Source of the DNA: an uncultured Sutterella sp.
GTDB taxonomy: Bacteria; Pseudomonadota; Gammaproteobacteria; Burkholderiales; Burkholderiaceae_F
Assembly: GCA_900544255.1 (NCBI GenBank)
Contig: UQUM01000030.1
Span: 1 to 22,988 of the forward strand
DNA: 22,988 nt
Direction of reading: 5' to 3'
In this document: positions 1 through 6,408 of the stretch, one piece after another
Position numbering within the stretch: the first letter of the stretch is position 1
Layout: every line of letters starts with the position of its first letter
The notes under the pieces: generated by a model
What the model saw: the letters and a program-made list of their open reading frames with translations, nothing else
Told to the model about the DNA's origin: nothing
Database searches by the model: none
Position numbers and translations under genes: made by a program

Positions 1-77
1 CGAGTTGCTAGCTCTTCCCCTTCAGCGGGTGAGCAGGGGACTTTCACCCCTTGAGTAACACGCCCTGCTGGGCGCAC
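1..77 (-). mobile_element. Group II intron, 5' end (partial)
   Basis: Read on the minus strand from position 77 leftward, the sequence begins GTGCGCCCAGCAGGGCG and continues with AAGGGGTGAAAGTCCCCTGC and GAAGAGCTAGCA. This matches the general 5' layout of bacterial group II intron domain I: GUGYG start, then a short stem, then GGUGAAAGUCC. It runs off the left edge, so the reverse transcriptase and the 3' end are not visible. It starts 6 nt beyond the T-tract of the sodB terminator. Insertion just after an intrinsic terminator is the known habit of group IIC introns, so class IIC is inferred. It was recognised from memory of intron consensus, not from alignment. Confidence 0.72.
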
Positions 78-82
78 TACTG

Positions 83-119
83 AAAAACCCCGCCAGAGGT
101 TCTCGCCCGGCGGGGTTTT
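83..119 (-). terminator. sodB intrinsic terminator
   Basis: A perfect 11-bp stem, AAAACCCCGCC (84-94) with GGCGGGGTTTT (109-119), has a 14-nt loop. On the minus strand it is followed by TTTTT. It lies 48 nt after the sodB stop and would also work in the plus direction. It is probably the structure recognised by the adjacent group II intron. Confidence 0.85.
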
Positions 120-131
120 CTTTGTGTCGGA

Positions 132-158
132 TTTCGGTACCAAGCGTCGATACCGAAA
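132..158 (-). repeat. Inverted repeat in sodB 3' UTR
   Basis: A perfect 8-bp inverted repeat, TTTCGGTA (132-139) and TACCGAAA (151-158), has an 11-nt loop. It lies between the sodB stop and its terminator. No T-tract follows, so it is more likely an mRNA 3' stem than a second terminator. Confidence 0.5.
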
Positions 159-167
159 CCCTCGGGA

Positions 168-815
168 TCAGTGATGACCGCCGCAGCAGCAGGCGGCGCC
201 GTCGGCACGTATGCCGCAACCGCAGGGGGCACCCTCAAAGCGGGCTTCCACCCACTTCCAGTTGACGAGCTTTTCAAAGAAAGCCTTCACAAAGGCCGCG
301 CGGTCATTGCGGAAATCGATGTAATAGGCGTGCTCCCACACGTCAAGCGCCAACATCGGTTTCAGGCCGTGACGGATGGGATTGTCGGCGTTTGACGTCG
401 TCATGATGTCAAGGCCGCCGTCCGCCGTTTTCACGAGCCACGCCCAACCGCTGCCGAACTGCCCCAGGGCCGCTTTCGTAAACGCCTCGCGGAACGCTTC
501 AAAGGATCCCCACTTTGCGTTGACAGCTTCCGCCAAGGCCCCCGTCGGCTCGCCGCCGCCCGCGGGCGTCAGGCACTTCCAGAAGTAATTGTGGTTGTAA
601 ACCTGAGCGGCGTTGTTAAACACGGCCCCCTCGGTTTTCATCAAAAGGTACTTCATCGGCTTATCTTCAAGCGGCGTCCCTGCGATGAGTTTATTGAGGT
701 TCGTCACATACGTGCGGTGGTGCTTGCCGTAGTGGTACGCGATCGTTTCAGCGCTCATCACAGGCGCCAAGGCGTCTTCCGCATAGGGCAACGGGGGCAG
801 CATAAATTCGTTCAT
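168..815 (-). CDS. sodB: Superoxide dismutase, iron type
   Basis: Cytoplasmic superoxide dismutase that converts superoxide to hydrogen peroxide and oxygen. The 215-residue protein follows E. coli SodB closely. Metal ligands are His28 (YHYGKHH), His75 (NNAAQVYNH), and Asp158 and His162 (LDVWEHAYY). Gln71 in NNAAQ is the active-site glutamine position of Fe-type enzymes; Mn types have Gly there and a later Gln. FGSGWAWLV is present. The ATG at 815 has AGGAGA 5 nt upstream. Typical family length is about 193, and the extra residues form an unusual C-terminal tail from about residue 195 with Cys198, Cys200, Cys209-211 and a final His-His. This may bind metal, which is inference. No good promoter is evident: a TATGAT at 855-860 lacks a -35, and no terminator separates it from xseA. 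The SD is complementary to the anti-SD segment of the Fur-controlled sRNA at 20482-20490. Confidence 0.95.
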   Translation of the reverse strand: MNEFMLPPLPYAEDALAPVMSAETIAYHYGKHHRTYVTNLNKLIAGTPLEDKPMKYLLMKTEGAVFNNAAQVYNHNYFWKCLTPAGGGEPTGALAEAVNAKWGSFEAFREAFTKAALGQFGSGWAWLVKTADGGLDIMTTSNADNPIRHGLKPMLALDVWEHAYYIDFRNDRAAFVKAFFEKLVNWKWVEARFEGAPCGCGIRADGAACCCGGHH

Positions 816-911
816 AGATTTCTCCTGTCGGGATGGATTCCCGTCGTTCTCTTTATCATAACCGCGAACATCTTAGTTTTGGTTTATTGCTGAAATAGAA
901 ACCGTGACGAA

Positions 912-2435
912 CTATTGCTGCACGGTTTCCACGCGCGTTGCGACGGCCCCGATTTTCAAACGTACCCGCAGGGCGTCTCCGGTTTTCAATTTCGCAGCGT
1001 CCGTCACCACACGGCCTGCCGCATCAATCGCCAAGGCGTATCCCCGGGACAAGACGGCGTCGGGCGCCAACGCTTTCAAGCGTTTTTCCAACGCCGTCGT
1101 CTGTTCGTGCCGCAGGGTGATGTCGCCCCGTGCCGACCGTGCCAAGAGTTTCTCCGCCGCCGACACCCGTTCCCGAGCCGCAGCCGTCTCAGGCCGCAGG
1201 CGAACCAACTGCAACCGAAGATCTTCAGCCGCCTGCACTTCCCTCTGCACCGACCGACGAACCGCCGCCGTGAGTTTTGCCTTCAGCCTTTCAAGTTTTG
1301 CGGCTTCCTTGTCCGCCGCAGGTGCAGCGGCCGACAGTCGTTCCGTAAGACGGCTAAGCTGCCGCTCTTTGTCCGTCAACACGCGCTGAGGGAGATGGGC
1401 GACCGCTGACGCCGCCGCATCAATCCGGCGCTCCCACGTTTCCATCCGACGTTCAAAAAGTCGCGTGAGAACGGTCGTGCGCGTAAGGCGCAGTTCCCCC
1501 GTCGTTACGACGCCGCGAATAAGCCCCCTCAAACGCCGTTCGTTTTCCGGCACCGTCGCCTTCGCCAAGTGCCACCCCGACATTGCAAGCGTCGCCGCAG
1601 CCGTGGGCGTCGCCGCCCGAACGTCCGCCGCCAGATCGGCTATCGTCGTATCGGTTTCGTGCCCGATGCCGCTGATGACGGGAATCGTCATTTTCCGCAG
1701 ACGGCGAGCGATTTTTTCCGAATTAAACGTCCACAAGTCCGCCAATGAGCCGCCCCCGCGCACGAGAAGCAGCACGTCGCAGGCGTGGTGCTTTTCGGCA
1801 GTCGCGAGCGCCGCGAGTAATTCGCCTTCCGCCGCATCGCCCTGCACCCCCGCCGGGTAAAGGATAAGGTTCACCCCGACTCCGACGCCGCGGATCGTGC
1901 GGATCACGTCCCGCAGCGCCGCCGCCTGAGGACTCGTCACGATGCCGATCGTGCAGGGAAAACGGGGAATCGCGCGCTTTAAAGCCGCATCAAAAAGACC
2001 TTCGGCCAAAAGTTTCGCCTTCAAGGCGGCAAACTGAGCATAGAGGTCGCCTTCCCCTGCTTTTTTCATCGTACGAACAACGAAATTGAGTTGGCCTCTC
2101 GGGGCATAGATATTGACTTCCCCCGAAATTTCCACTTTGTCGCCCTGTCGGGGAAGAAAAGTGAGACGCGCCGCATTGCCGCGGAACATTGCGCAATTCA
2201 AATGCGCTTCTTCCCGCTCATCCTTGAGGTCGAAATAAATGTGGCCGGCAGCCGAGCGCGTCACCGAATGAATTTCGCCTCGCACCGCGATGCCGGAAAA
2301 TTCCGGTGCGAGGATGTTTGTAATGCGCGTGAGGAGTTCCGCCACCCCGAGCGGCCGCTCGACGGGCCGGGTCTGCGTGAGTTCATCAAAGTAGGCAAGT
2401 GCTTCTTCCGCACTCATGAATCCGGGCCGGCGCAT
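912..2435 (-). CDS. xseA: Exodeoxyribonuclease VII large subunit
   Basis: Large catalytic subunit of exonuclease VII, which degrades single-stranded DNA to oligonucleotides in repair and recombination. An N-terminal OB-fold domain (about residues 30-125, with GHIYFDLKD and CAMFRGNA) is followed by the nuclease domain with GIVTSPQAAALRD, LLLVRGGGSLADLWTFN and GIGHETDTTIADLAADVRA. A long helical Arg/Glu-rich region then leads to a C-terminal LSRGYALA segment. The ATG at 2435 is preferred because GGGGGGA lies 10 nt upstream. A TTG three codons earlier is too close to that motif, and the ATG at 2417 has no SD. About 30 residues precede the usual family start. The small subunit xseB is not in the window. 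The protein is 507 residues with this start. Confidence 0.93.
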   Translation of the reverse strand: MRRPGFMSAEEALAYFDELTQTRPVERPLGVAELLTRITNILAPEFSGIAVRGEIHSVTRSAAGHIYFDLKDEREEAHLNCAMFRGNAARLTFLPRQGDKVEISGEVNIYAPRGQLNFVVRTMKKAGEGDLYAQFAALKAKLLAEGLFDAALKRAIPRFPCTIGIVTSPQAAALRDVIRTIRGVGVGVNLILYPAGVQGDAAEGELLAALATAEKHHACDVLLLVRGGGSLADLWTFNSEKIARRLRKMTIPVISGIGHETDTTIADLAADVRAATPTAAATLAMSGWHLAKATVPENERRLRGLIRGVVTTGELRLTRTTVLTRLFERRMETWERRIDAAASAVAHLPQRVLTDKERQLSRLTERLSAAAPAADKEAAKLERLKAKLTAAVRRSVQREVQAAEDLRLQLVRLRPETAAARERVSAAEKLLARSARGDITLRHEQTTALEKRLKALAPDAVLSRGYALAIDAAGRVVTDAAKLKTGDALRVRLKIGAVATRVETVQQ

Positions 2436-2457
2436 GGCTGACAAATCCCCCCAAAAG

Positions 2458-2496
2458 AAAAAAGGCCGCCGGCGACGACACCGATACGGCCTTTTT
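2458..2496 (-). terminator. infA terminator
   Basis: AAAAAAGGCCG (2458-2468) pairs with CGGCCTTTTT (2487-2496), and a GC-rich loop lies between. On the minus strand a T-run follows the stem. It lies 21 nt after the infA stop and 22 nt before the xseA start, so xseA may need its own promoter or read-through. Confidence 0.8.
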
Positions 2497-2517
2497 AACG
2501 GAAACCGACGTCCGAAA

Positions 2518-2787
2518 TTAACGGCGACGGTTCTGATTATTCTGCGCAGGCGCAGCCGCCGGACGTCCTTCGATGTGACGGAACGTAATGCGGCCCTTCG
2601 TCAGATCATAGGGCGAGAGTTCCAGCGACACTTTGTCGCCGGCGAGAATGCGGATGTGATGCTTGCGCATCTTGCCGTTCGTGTAAGCAACGAGCTCATG
2701 GCCGTTTTCAAGCTTCACACGGTAACGGGCGTCGGGCAGGACTTCGAGAACCTGGCCGGCCATTTCAATAAGGTCTTCTTTTGCCAT
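2518..2787 (-). CDS. infA: Translation initiation factor IF-1
   Basis: IF-1 binds the 30S A site and assists IF-2 and IF-3 in initiation. The 89-residue protein is a single S1-like OB fold. It starts MAKEDLIEM and has the signature blocks YRVKLENGHELVAYTNGKM, RKHHIRILAGDKVSLE and YDLTKGRITFRH. The usual length is about 72. The extra C-terminal tail (PAAAPAQNNQNRRR) is basic and disordered, as in the second IF-1 type of many Betaproteobacteria. No clear SD precedes the ATG at 2787. The gene sits alone, closed by its own terminator, and not in a ribosomal protein operon. Confidence 0.95.
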   Translation of the reverse strand: MAKEDLIEMAGQVLEVLPDARYRVKLENGHELVAYTNGKMRKHHIRILAGDKVSLELSPYDLTKGRITFRHIEGRPAAAPAQNNQNRRR

Positions 2788-3135
2788 AGATTATGTTTTG
2801 GCGGCTGCGGCTTTAAGCACCGTTCCGCGTCGAGTTCTGGTTTTATGCCGCCGTCTTCAAATCCGTTGCGGCGGCGTTTCGAGTGGTTCCCCCTCGGAAA
2901 AACACTCCCTCGGGCAAACTGAATTTTTCATTTTAAAGGGTTTTTTAAGAAAATTGGTAGGCTTTCAACGACTTTTTTGCTGTCTTTTCCCTATCGGAGC
3001 ATCAAACCATCCCCCAAAGCGAAACTTCGGGCGCCGATTTTTTTACGATTTCGCGCGTTGCCTTTAGAATGGACAGACCTGCGTTGTTTTGGGAATCTTC
3101 ATCCCCCGCACGCCTAGTTAATTCAGGGAGCCGAA
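2788..3135. other. Divergent intergenic region infA / hemG
   Basis: 348 bases without a convincing gene. It holds a GC hairpin near 2847-2876 (GCCGCCG with CGGCGGC), which would be in the infA 5' UTR, and an AT-rich stretch at 2918-2965 suitable for an infA promoter, though no clean -35/-10 pair is seen there. A candidate hemG promoter is listed separately. Nothing else is recognised. Confidence 0.5.
3042..3070 (+). promoter_or_regulatory. Candidate sigma70 promoter for hemG
   Basis: TTTACG (3042-3047) and TAGAAT (3065-3070) are 17 nt apart. They match TTGACA at 4 of 6 and TATAAT at 5 of 6. Transcription would start near 3077, giving a leader of about 60 nt before the GTG. Confidence 0.5.
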
Positions 3136-3699
3136 GTGAAGCACGTTCTTCTCGCCTACTACAGTCATGCCGGCCACACGGCCCGCATTGCCCGCTGCAT
3201 TGCCGAAACCATTGAAGCAGAAGGCCACCGCTGCGACGTCATCACCATGATGGAAGCCGTGCGCGAAGGCGTGAATTGGGATAAATACGACATCGTGATC
3301 GTCGGTTCTCCCATCGTCTACGGCGTCTACAACCGCATCGTCTGGGAATTTGCCTCCGCCTTTAAGGATCGCTTGGAAAATCTCCCCAATTCCTTCTTCA
3401 ACGTGTCGGTCGTCGCGCGCACGCCCCTCAAGGCCACGCCCGAAGGCAACCGTTACCTGCAGAAATTCGTCAAGAACTCCCCGTGGAAACCCCGAGATCT
3501 GAAGTGCATCGCCGGCAAGGTGGATTACCCTAATTGGAACTGGTTTGAAACCCTCATGATTCAGATCATCATGAAAATTACGGACGGCCCCACCAACCCC
3601 AATACGGTCGCCGACTTCACGGATTACGAGGACGTGCGTCGCTACGCGCGGCACTGTCTCACGTTGGATGAGGCTCAGGGCTTTGCGAAAAAAGCCTGA
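3136..3699 (+). CDS. hemG: Menaquinone-dependent protoporphyrinogen IX dehydrogenase
   Basis: Flavodoxin-fold enzyme oxidising protoporphyrinogen IX to protoporphyrin IX, the penultimate haem step, with electrons passed to quinone. It works without oxygen. The 187-residue protein aligns throughout with E. coli HemG. The N-terminal FMN phosphate loop region reads LLAYYSHAGHTARIA, followed by YDIVIVGSPIVYGVYN, SVVARTPLKATPEGNRYLQKF and WFETLMIQIIMKITDGPT. The latter covers the HemG-specific insertion that separates it from ordinary flavodoxins. The start is GTG at 3136 with CAGGGAG 5 nt upstream. The gene stands alone between its own promoter and terminator. It supplies the substrate of HemH, encoded at 9307-10299. 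Confidence 0.9.
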   Translation: MKHVLLAYYSHAGHTARIARCIAETIEAEGHRCDVITMMEAVREGVNWDKYDIVIVGSPIVYGVYNRIVWEFASAFKDRLENLPNSFFNVSVVARTPLKATPEGNRYLQKFVKNSPWKPRDLKCIAGKVDYPNWNWFETLMIQIIMKITDGPTNPNTVADFTDYEDVRRYARHCLTLDEAQGFAKKA

Positions 3700-3717
3700 C
3701 GGCGCTCCGTCCCTCTC

Positions 3718-3742
3718 CGCCCGGCCTCGGCCGGGCGTTTTT
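3718..3742 (+). terminator. hemG terminator
   Basis: Perfect 9-bp GC stem: CGCCCGGCC (3718-3726) with GGCCGGGCG (3729-3737), a tight loop, then TTTTT. It lies 18 nt after the hemG stop. Confidence 0.88.
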
Positions 3743-3846
3743 GTTTTCGGCGCCCGCCAAATCACCGAAGTTTGACGAAAAGCATAGCAACCCCTCCCCT
3801 GCCGTTAGATTTCCCCCGTTTTTCGGTGTAAAAATCCGCCTCTTTC

Positions 3847-3874
3847 GCCGCAGGGTGCGGCATTTTGTTTTTTC
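3847..3874 (+). terminator. Terminator-like hairpin in the cidA/lrgA leader
   Basis: GCCGCA (3847-3852), loop GGG and TGCGGC (3856-3861) form a perfect 6-bp stem followed by ATTTTGTTTTTT. It ends 13 nt before the start codon at 3888 and is separate from the hemG terminator. It could be an attenuator for the following operon or a second back-up terminator. The position favours the first, as inference. Confidence 0.6.
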
Positions 3875-3887
3875 AGGTTGGACAGCC

Positions 3888-4238
3888 ATGGTTCTTACCA
3901 TTGCTCTTTTATTGGCGTTTCAGTTGGCGGGCAGCGCCGTCACCGCCCTTTTCGGACTTCCCGTCCCCGGCCCCGTCATGGGCATGGTCTTCTTTCTTTT
4001 TGCACTGATGGTGAAGGACAATCTTCTTCAGAAGACGCTTCCCGTCGTAAACGTCCTTCTCGCACACTTTGCGCTTCTTTTCGTTCCGGCGGGGGTGGGC
4101 ATCATGCAGCACGGCGCTCGGCTTGCCGCCGAATGGCTGCCGATCACGGCTTCAATCGTGATTTCGTCCGTCCTCGCGATGGCCGCCGCCGCACTCACCA
4201 TCCGTTGGGTGATGAAACTCATGCACATTGAGGGATAA
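3888..4238 (+). CDS. CidA/LrgA family holin-like membrane protein
   Basis: Small inner-membrane protein of 116 residues in the CidA/LrgA family, described as holin- or antiholin-like regulators of murein hydrolase export, and more recently tied to small-acid or pyruvate transport. Four hydrophobic segments are visible. Family hallmarks are GLPVPGPVMGMVFFLFALM and the LLFVPAGVGIM block. The reading frame stays open back to 3741, but that extension is basic and unlike the family, so the ATG at 3888 is chosen. Its SD is weak. The stop is 3 nt before the partner gene at 4242, whose SD (GAGGGA) lies in the end of this gene, so the two are probably translationally coupled. Confidence 0.85.
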   Translation: MVLTIALLLAFQLAGSAVTALFGLPVPGPVMGMVFFLFALMVKDNLLQKTLPVVNVLLAHFALLFVPAGVGIMQHGARLAAEWLPITASIVISSVLAMAAAALTIRWVMKLMHIEG

Positions 4239-4241
4239 GCC

Positions 4242-5003
4242 ATGGAAGCCCTGATGCAAACTTGGTCCTTTTTCGTCAATGCCTTCACCCCGGTCTGGGA
4301 AAATCTCCGCACGCAGCCGTCGCTGTGGCTGGCGGTGACGCTCGTTGCCTATGCCTTCGGGATGTGGCTTTATAAAAAGAGCGGCTTCAAAACCATCTTC
4401 ACGCCGCTTCTCACCTCGATCGTCATCATCGTCGCGACGCTGCTCGCGACCCACACGGACTACACGACCTACATGCAGGGGGGGCAGCACATCAACTTCC
4501 TCCTGGGACCGGCGACGGTGGCGCTTGCCGTACCGCTTTATGAACAGCGCCTGCGTTTGGCGAAACTCTGGATTCCCTTGACCTGCGGCCTCGTCGTGGG
4601 TGCCTTGGTAGCCATCGTCTCCACGATCAGCATCGCCGCCCTCTTGGGTGCTTCGCGCGAAACCGTGGTGTCGCTTGCGCCCAAAAGCGTCACGGTGCCG
4701 ATCGCCGTCGGCATCAGCGAACATCTTGGCGGCATTCCGGCTTTAACTGCCGCGCTCGTCGTGATCACGGGCGTCACGGGGGCCCTGCTCTGCCGTCCGC
4801 TTTTTGCCGTGCTGCGGGAAAAGAACGAGGCGACCCGCGGCTTTGCGATCGGTCTTGCGGCACACGGTGTCGGTACTGCCACTGCCTTCCAGATGAGCCG
4901 CGACACCGGGGCCTTCTCAGGGCTTGCCATGGGACTCACGGGGCTTCTGACCGCCTTTATCGCCCCGTGGATTCTGCAGCTTATGCTGCCGATGTTCTTT
5001 TAA
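4242..5003 (+). CDS. CidB/LrgB family membrane protein
   Basis: Polytopic inner-membrane protein of 253 residues, partner of the preceding CidA/LrgA-type gene. Family motifs seen are LLGPATVALAVPLYEQ, APKSVTVPIAVGISEHLGGIPALTA and AAHGVGTATAFQM. About seven hydrophobic stretches are apparent. In other bacteria the two proteins work together in programmed lysis, glycolate/pyruvate handling or export control, and which one applies here cannot be told from sequence. The ATG at 4242 has AGGGA 7 nt upstream, overlapping the end of the previous gene. No LytR/LysR-type regulator is adjacent, so the leader hairpin at 3847 is the only visible regulatory element. Confidence 0.88.
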   Translation: MEALMQTWSFFVNAFTPVWENLRTQPSLWLAVTLVAYAFGMWLYKKSGFKTIFTPLLTSIVIIVATLLATHTDYTTYMQGGQHINFLLGPATVALAVPLYEQRLRLAKLWIPLTCGLVVGALVAIVSTISIAALLGASRETVVSLAPKSVTVPIAVGISEHLGGIPALTAALVVITGVTGALLCRPLFAVLREKNEATRGFAIGLAAHGVGTATAFQMSRDTGAFSGLAMGLTGLLTAFIAPWILQLMLPMFF

Positions 5004-5026
5004 GAAAAACGCCATCCATTTTCCGG

Positions 5027-5062
5027 ACCGGAATCGCCTGCGGACGGTTCCGGTTTTTCTTT
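5027..5062 (+). terminator. Terminator after cidB/lrgB-type gene
   Basis: ACCGGAA (5027-5033) pairs with TTCCGGT (5048-5054), followed by a T-rich tail (TTTTCTTT). It lies 24 nt beyond the stop. Confidence 0.8.
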
Positions 5063-5068
5063 GCCCAG

Positions 5069-5101
5069 AAAAAAAGGAGCATCCCTTTTCAGAGACACTC
5101 C
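5069..5101 (-). terminator. dnaJ terminator
   Basis: On the minus strand GGAG and CTCC enclose an inner TCTC/GGGA pairing across a TG/TG internal loop, and seven T residues follow (A-run at 5069-5075 on the plus strand). It faces the lrgB terminator between the convergent genes. Confidence 0.7.
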
Positions 5102-5127
5102 CTTTGCCGCCCTTGAGGCAAACCCCG

Positions 5128-6273
5128 TTAACCGCCGAAGAACTTCTTCATCTTTTCCATGAAGCCCGAGCTCTTCGGGGTGTGCTTCGTCGCACCCTTT
5201 TCCAGAGACTCTCCGAACTTACGGAGAAGATCCTTCTGTTCCGCATTCAACTTCACCGGCGTTTCCACATATACGTGCACGTAGAGGTCACCCTTGACGG
5301 CATTGTTGTGGACATTGGGCACGCCCTTGCCGCGCAGACGGAAGATCTTCCCGGACTGCGTCCCTTCAGGAATCGTAATGCGGGTTTCGGTATCCATCGT
5401 CGGCACCGAAACTTCGCCGCCCAACGCGGCCGTCGTAAAGCTGATCGGGAGGTCGGCATGCAGGTCGTCGTCCTCACGCTGGAAGATGTCGTGAGGCTTG
5501 ATGATGATCTGCACATAAAGGTCGCCCGCGGGACCGCCGTTCACACCGGGGGCACCTTTCCCTGACAAACGGATGCGCTGCCCGTCGTTGATGCCGGCGG
5601 GAACGCTGATTTCAAGAGTCTTCGTCTGCTTCACGCGTCCCGTACCGTTGCACTTCGGGCAGGGATCCGAAATGATTTCCCCGGTACCCTGGCAGTACGG
5701 GCACGTCTGCTGCACGGAGAGGAAACCGGAAGACATATTGACGGTACCGGTACCGTGACAGTGCGGGCAAGTCTTCTTAGACGTCCCCGGTTTGCAGCCC
5801 GTACCGTGGCAACTGTCGCATTCGTCCCACACCGGCACGCGAATGTCGGTCTTCATGCCGTGAACGGCCTGCTCCAACGTCACTTCGAGGGAGTAACTTA
5901 AGTCGTCGCCGCGGTAAACGCGGGGGCCGCGCCGCGACTGACGCGCCGCACCGCCGCCGAAGAATTCGCTGAAGATGTCGCTGAAGTCGCCGCCGTTGAA
6001 ACCGCCGAACCCGCCGAAGCCGCCTGCGCCGGCACCCGCCGCACTCGGATCGACCCCGGCCTTGCCGAAGCGGTCGTAAGCCGCCTTCTTCTGCGGATCA
6101 GACAGTACCTGATAGGCTTCGCCCACGGCCTTGAACTTTTCTTCCGCCGCCTTGTCCCCGTTGTTGCGGTCAGGGTGGTACTTCATCGCAAGGCGCCGGT
6201 AGGCCTTCTTAATTTCCTCGTCGCTCGCATCGCGGGAAACGCCCAGTACCTCGTAATAATCCTGATCTGCCAT
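5128..6273 (-). CDS. dnaJ: Chaperone DnaJ (Hsp40)
   Basis: Type I Hsp40 that delivers clients to DnaK and stimulates its ATPase. The 381 residues have the full domain order: J domain (about 1-70, HPD at 33-35), Gly/Phe-rich linker (about 80-107), zinc domain with four CxxCxGxG motifs (152-159, 169-176, 191-198, 205-212), and C-terminal substrate domains with the LSGKGAPG and GDLYVHV blocks. The start MADQDYYEVLG at 6273 is chosen by homology. A TTG ten codons upstream is unlikely. Its SD is weak, suggesting dependence on dnaK translation or low yield. It is transcribed after dnaK, with two hairpins in the 135-nt gap. Confidence 0.97.
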   Translation of the reverse strand: MADQDYYEVLGVSRDASDEEIKKAYRRLAMKYHPDRNNGDKAAEEKFKAVGEAYQVLSDPQKKAAYDRFGKAGVDPSAAGAGAGGFGGFGGFNGGDFSDIFSEFFGGGAARQSRRGPRVYRGDDLSYSLEVTLEQAVHGMKTDIRVPVWDECDSCHGTGCKPGTSKKTCPHCHGTGTVNMSSGFLSVQQTCPYCQGTGEIISDPCPKCNGTGRVKQTKTLEISVPAGINDGQRIRLSGKGAPGVNGGPAGDLYVQIIIKPHDIFQREDDDLHADLPISFTTAALGGEVSVPTMDTETRITIPEGTQSGKIFRLRGKGVPNVHNNAVKGDLYVHVYVETPVKLNAEQKDLLRKFGESLEKGATKHTPKSSGFMEKMKKFFGG

Positions 6274-6291
6274 AGTTCTGACAATCGTCCG

Positions 6292-6338
6292 TAATAAAAA
6301 CAAACAAAGGCCGGAAGGCTTATGAACGTCTTCCGACC
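6292..6338 (-). terminator. Terminator-like hairpin between dnaK and dnaJ
   Basis: In the minus-strand RNA, GGUCGGAAG (6338-6330) pairs fully with CUUCCGGCC (6317-6309) over 9 bp including one U-G pair. TTTGTTTGTTTTTATT follows. It sits 19 nt upstream of the dnaJ ATG. It would partly stop dnaK transcripts before dnaJ and so lower DnaJ relative to DnaK. That role is inference. Confidence 0.65.
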
Positions 6339-6363
6339 CGGTTTGAACTGAGCCTTCGTTCTC

Positions 6364-6389
6364 AAAGGACGGTCTTGCGACCGCCCTTT
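6364..6389 (-). other. GNRA-capped intercistronic hairpin
   Basis: On the minus strand AAAGGGCGGTC, loop GCAA and GACCGTCCTTT form an 11-bp stem with one G-U pair, closed by a GNRA tetraloop. It lies 19 nt after the dnaK stop and has no T-tract. It may protect the dnaK mRNA 3' end or mark a processing site. Confidence 0.6.
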
Positions 6390-6408
6390 CGAGCGGGCCG
6401 GCTCAATC

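Noticed and set aside
3741..3887. N-terminal extension of the CidA/LrgA-like protein (49 residues)
   Set aside because: It would start within the hemG terminator, is basic and non-homologous, and crosses the leader hairpin.
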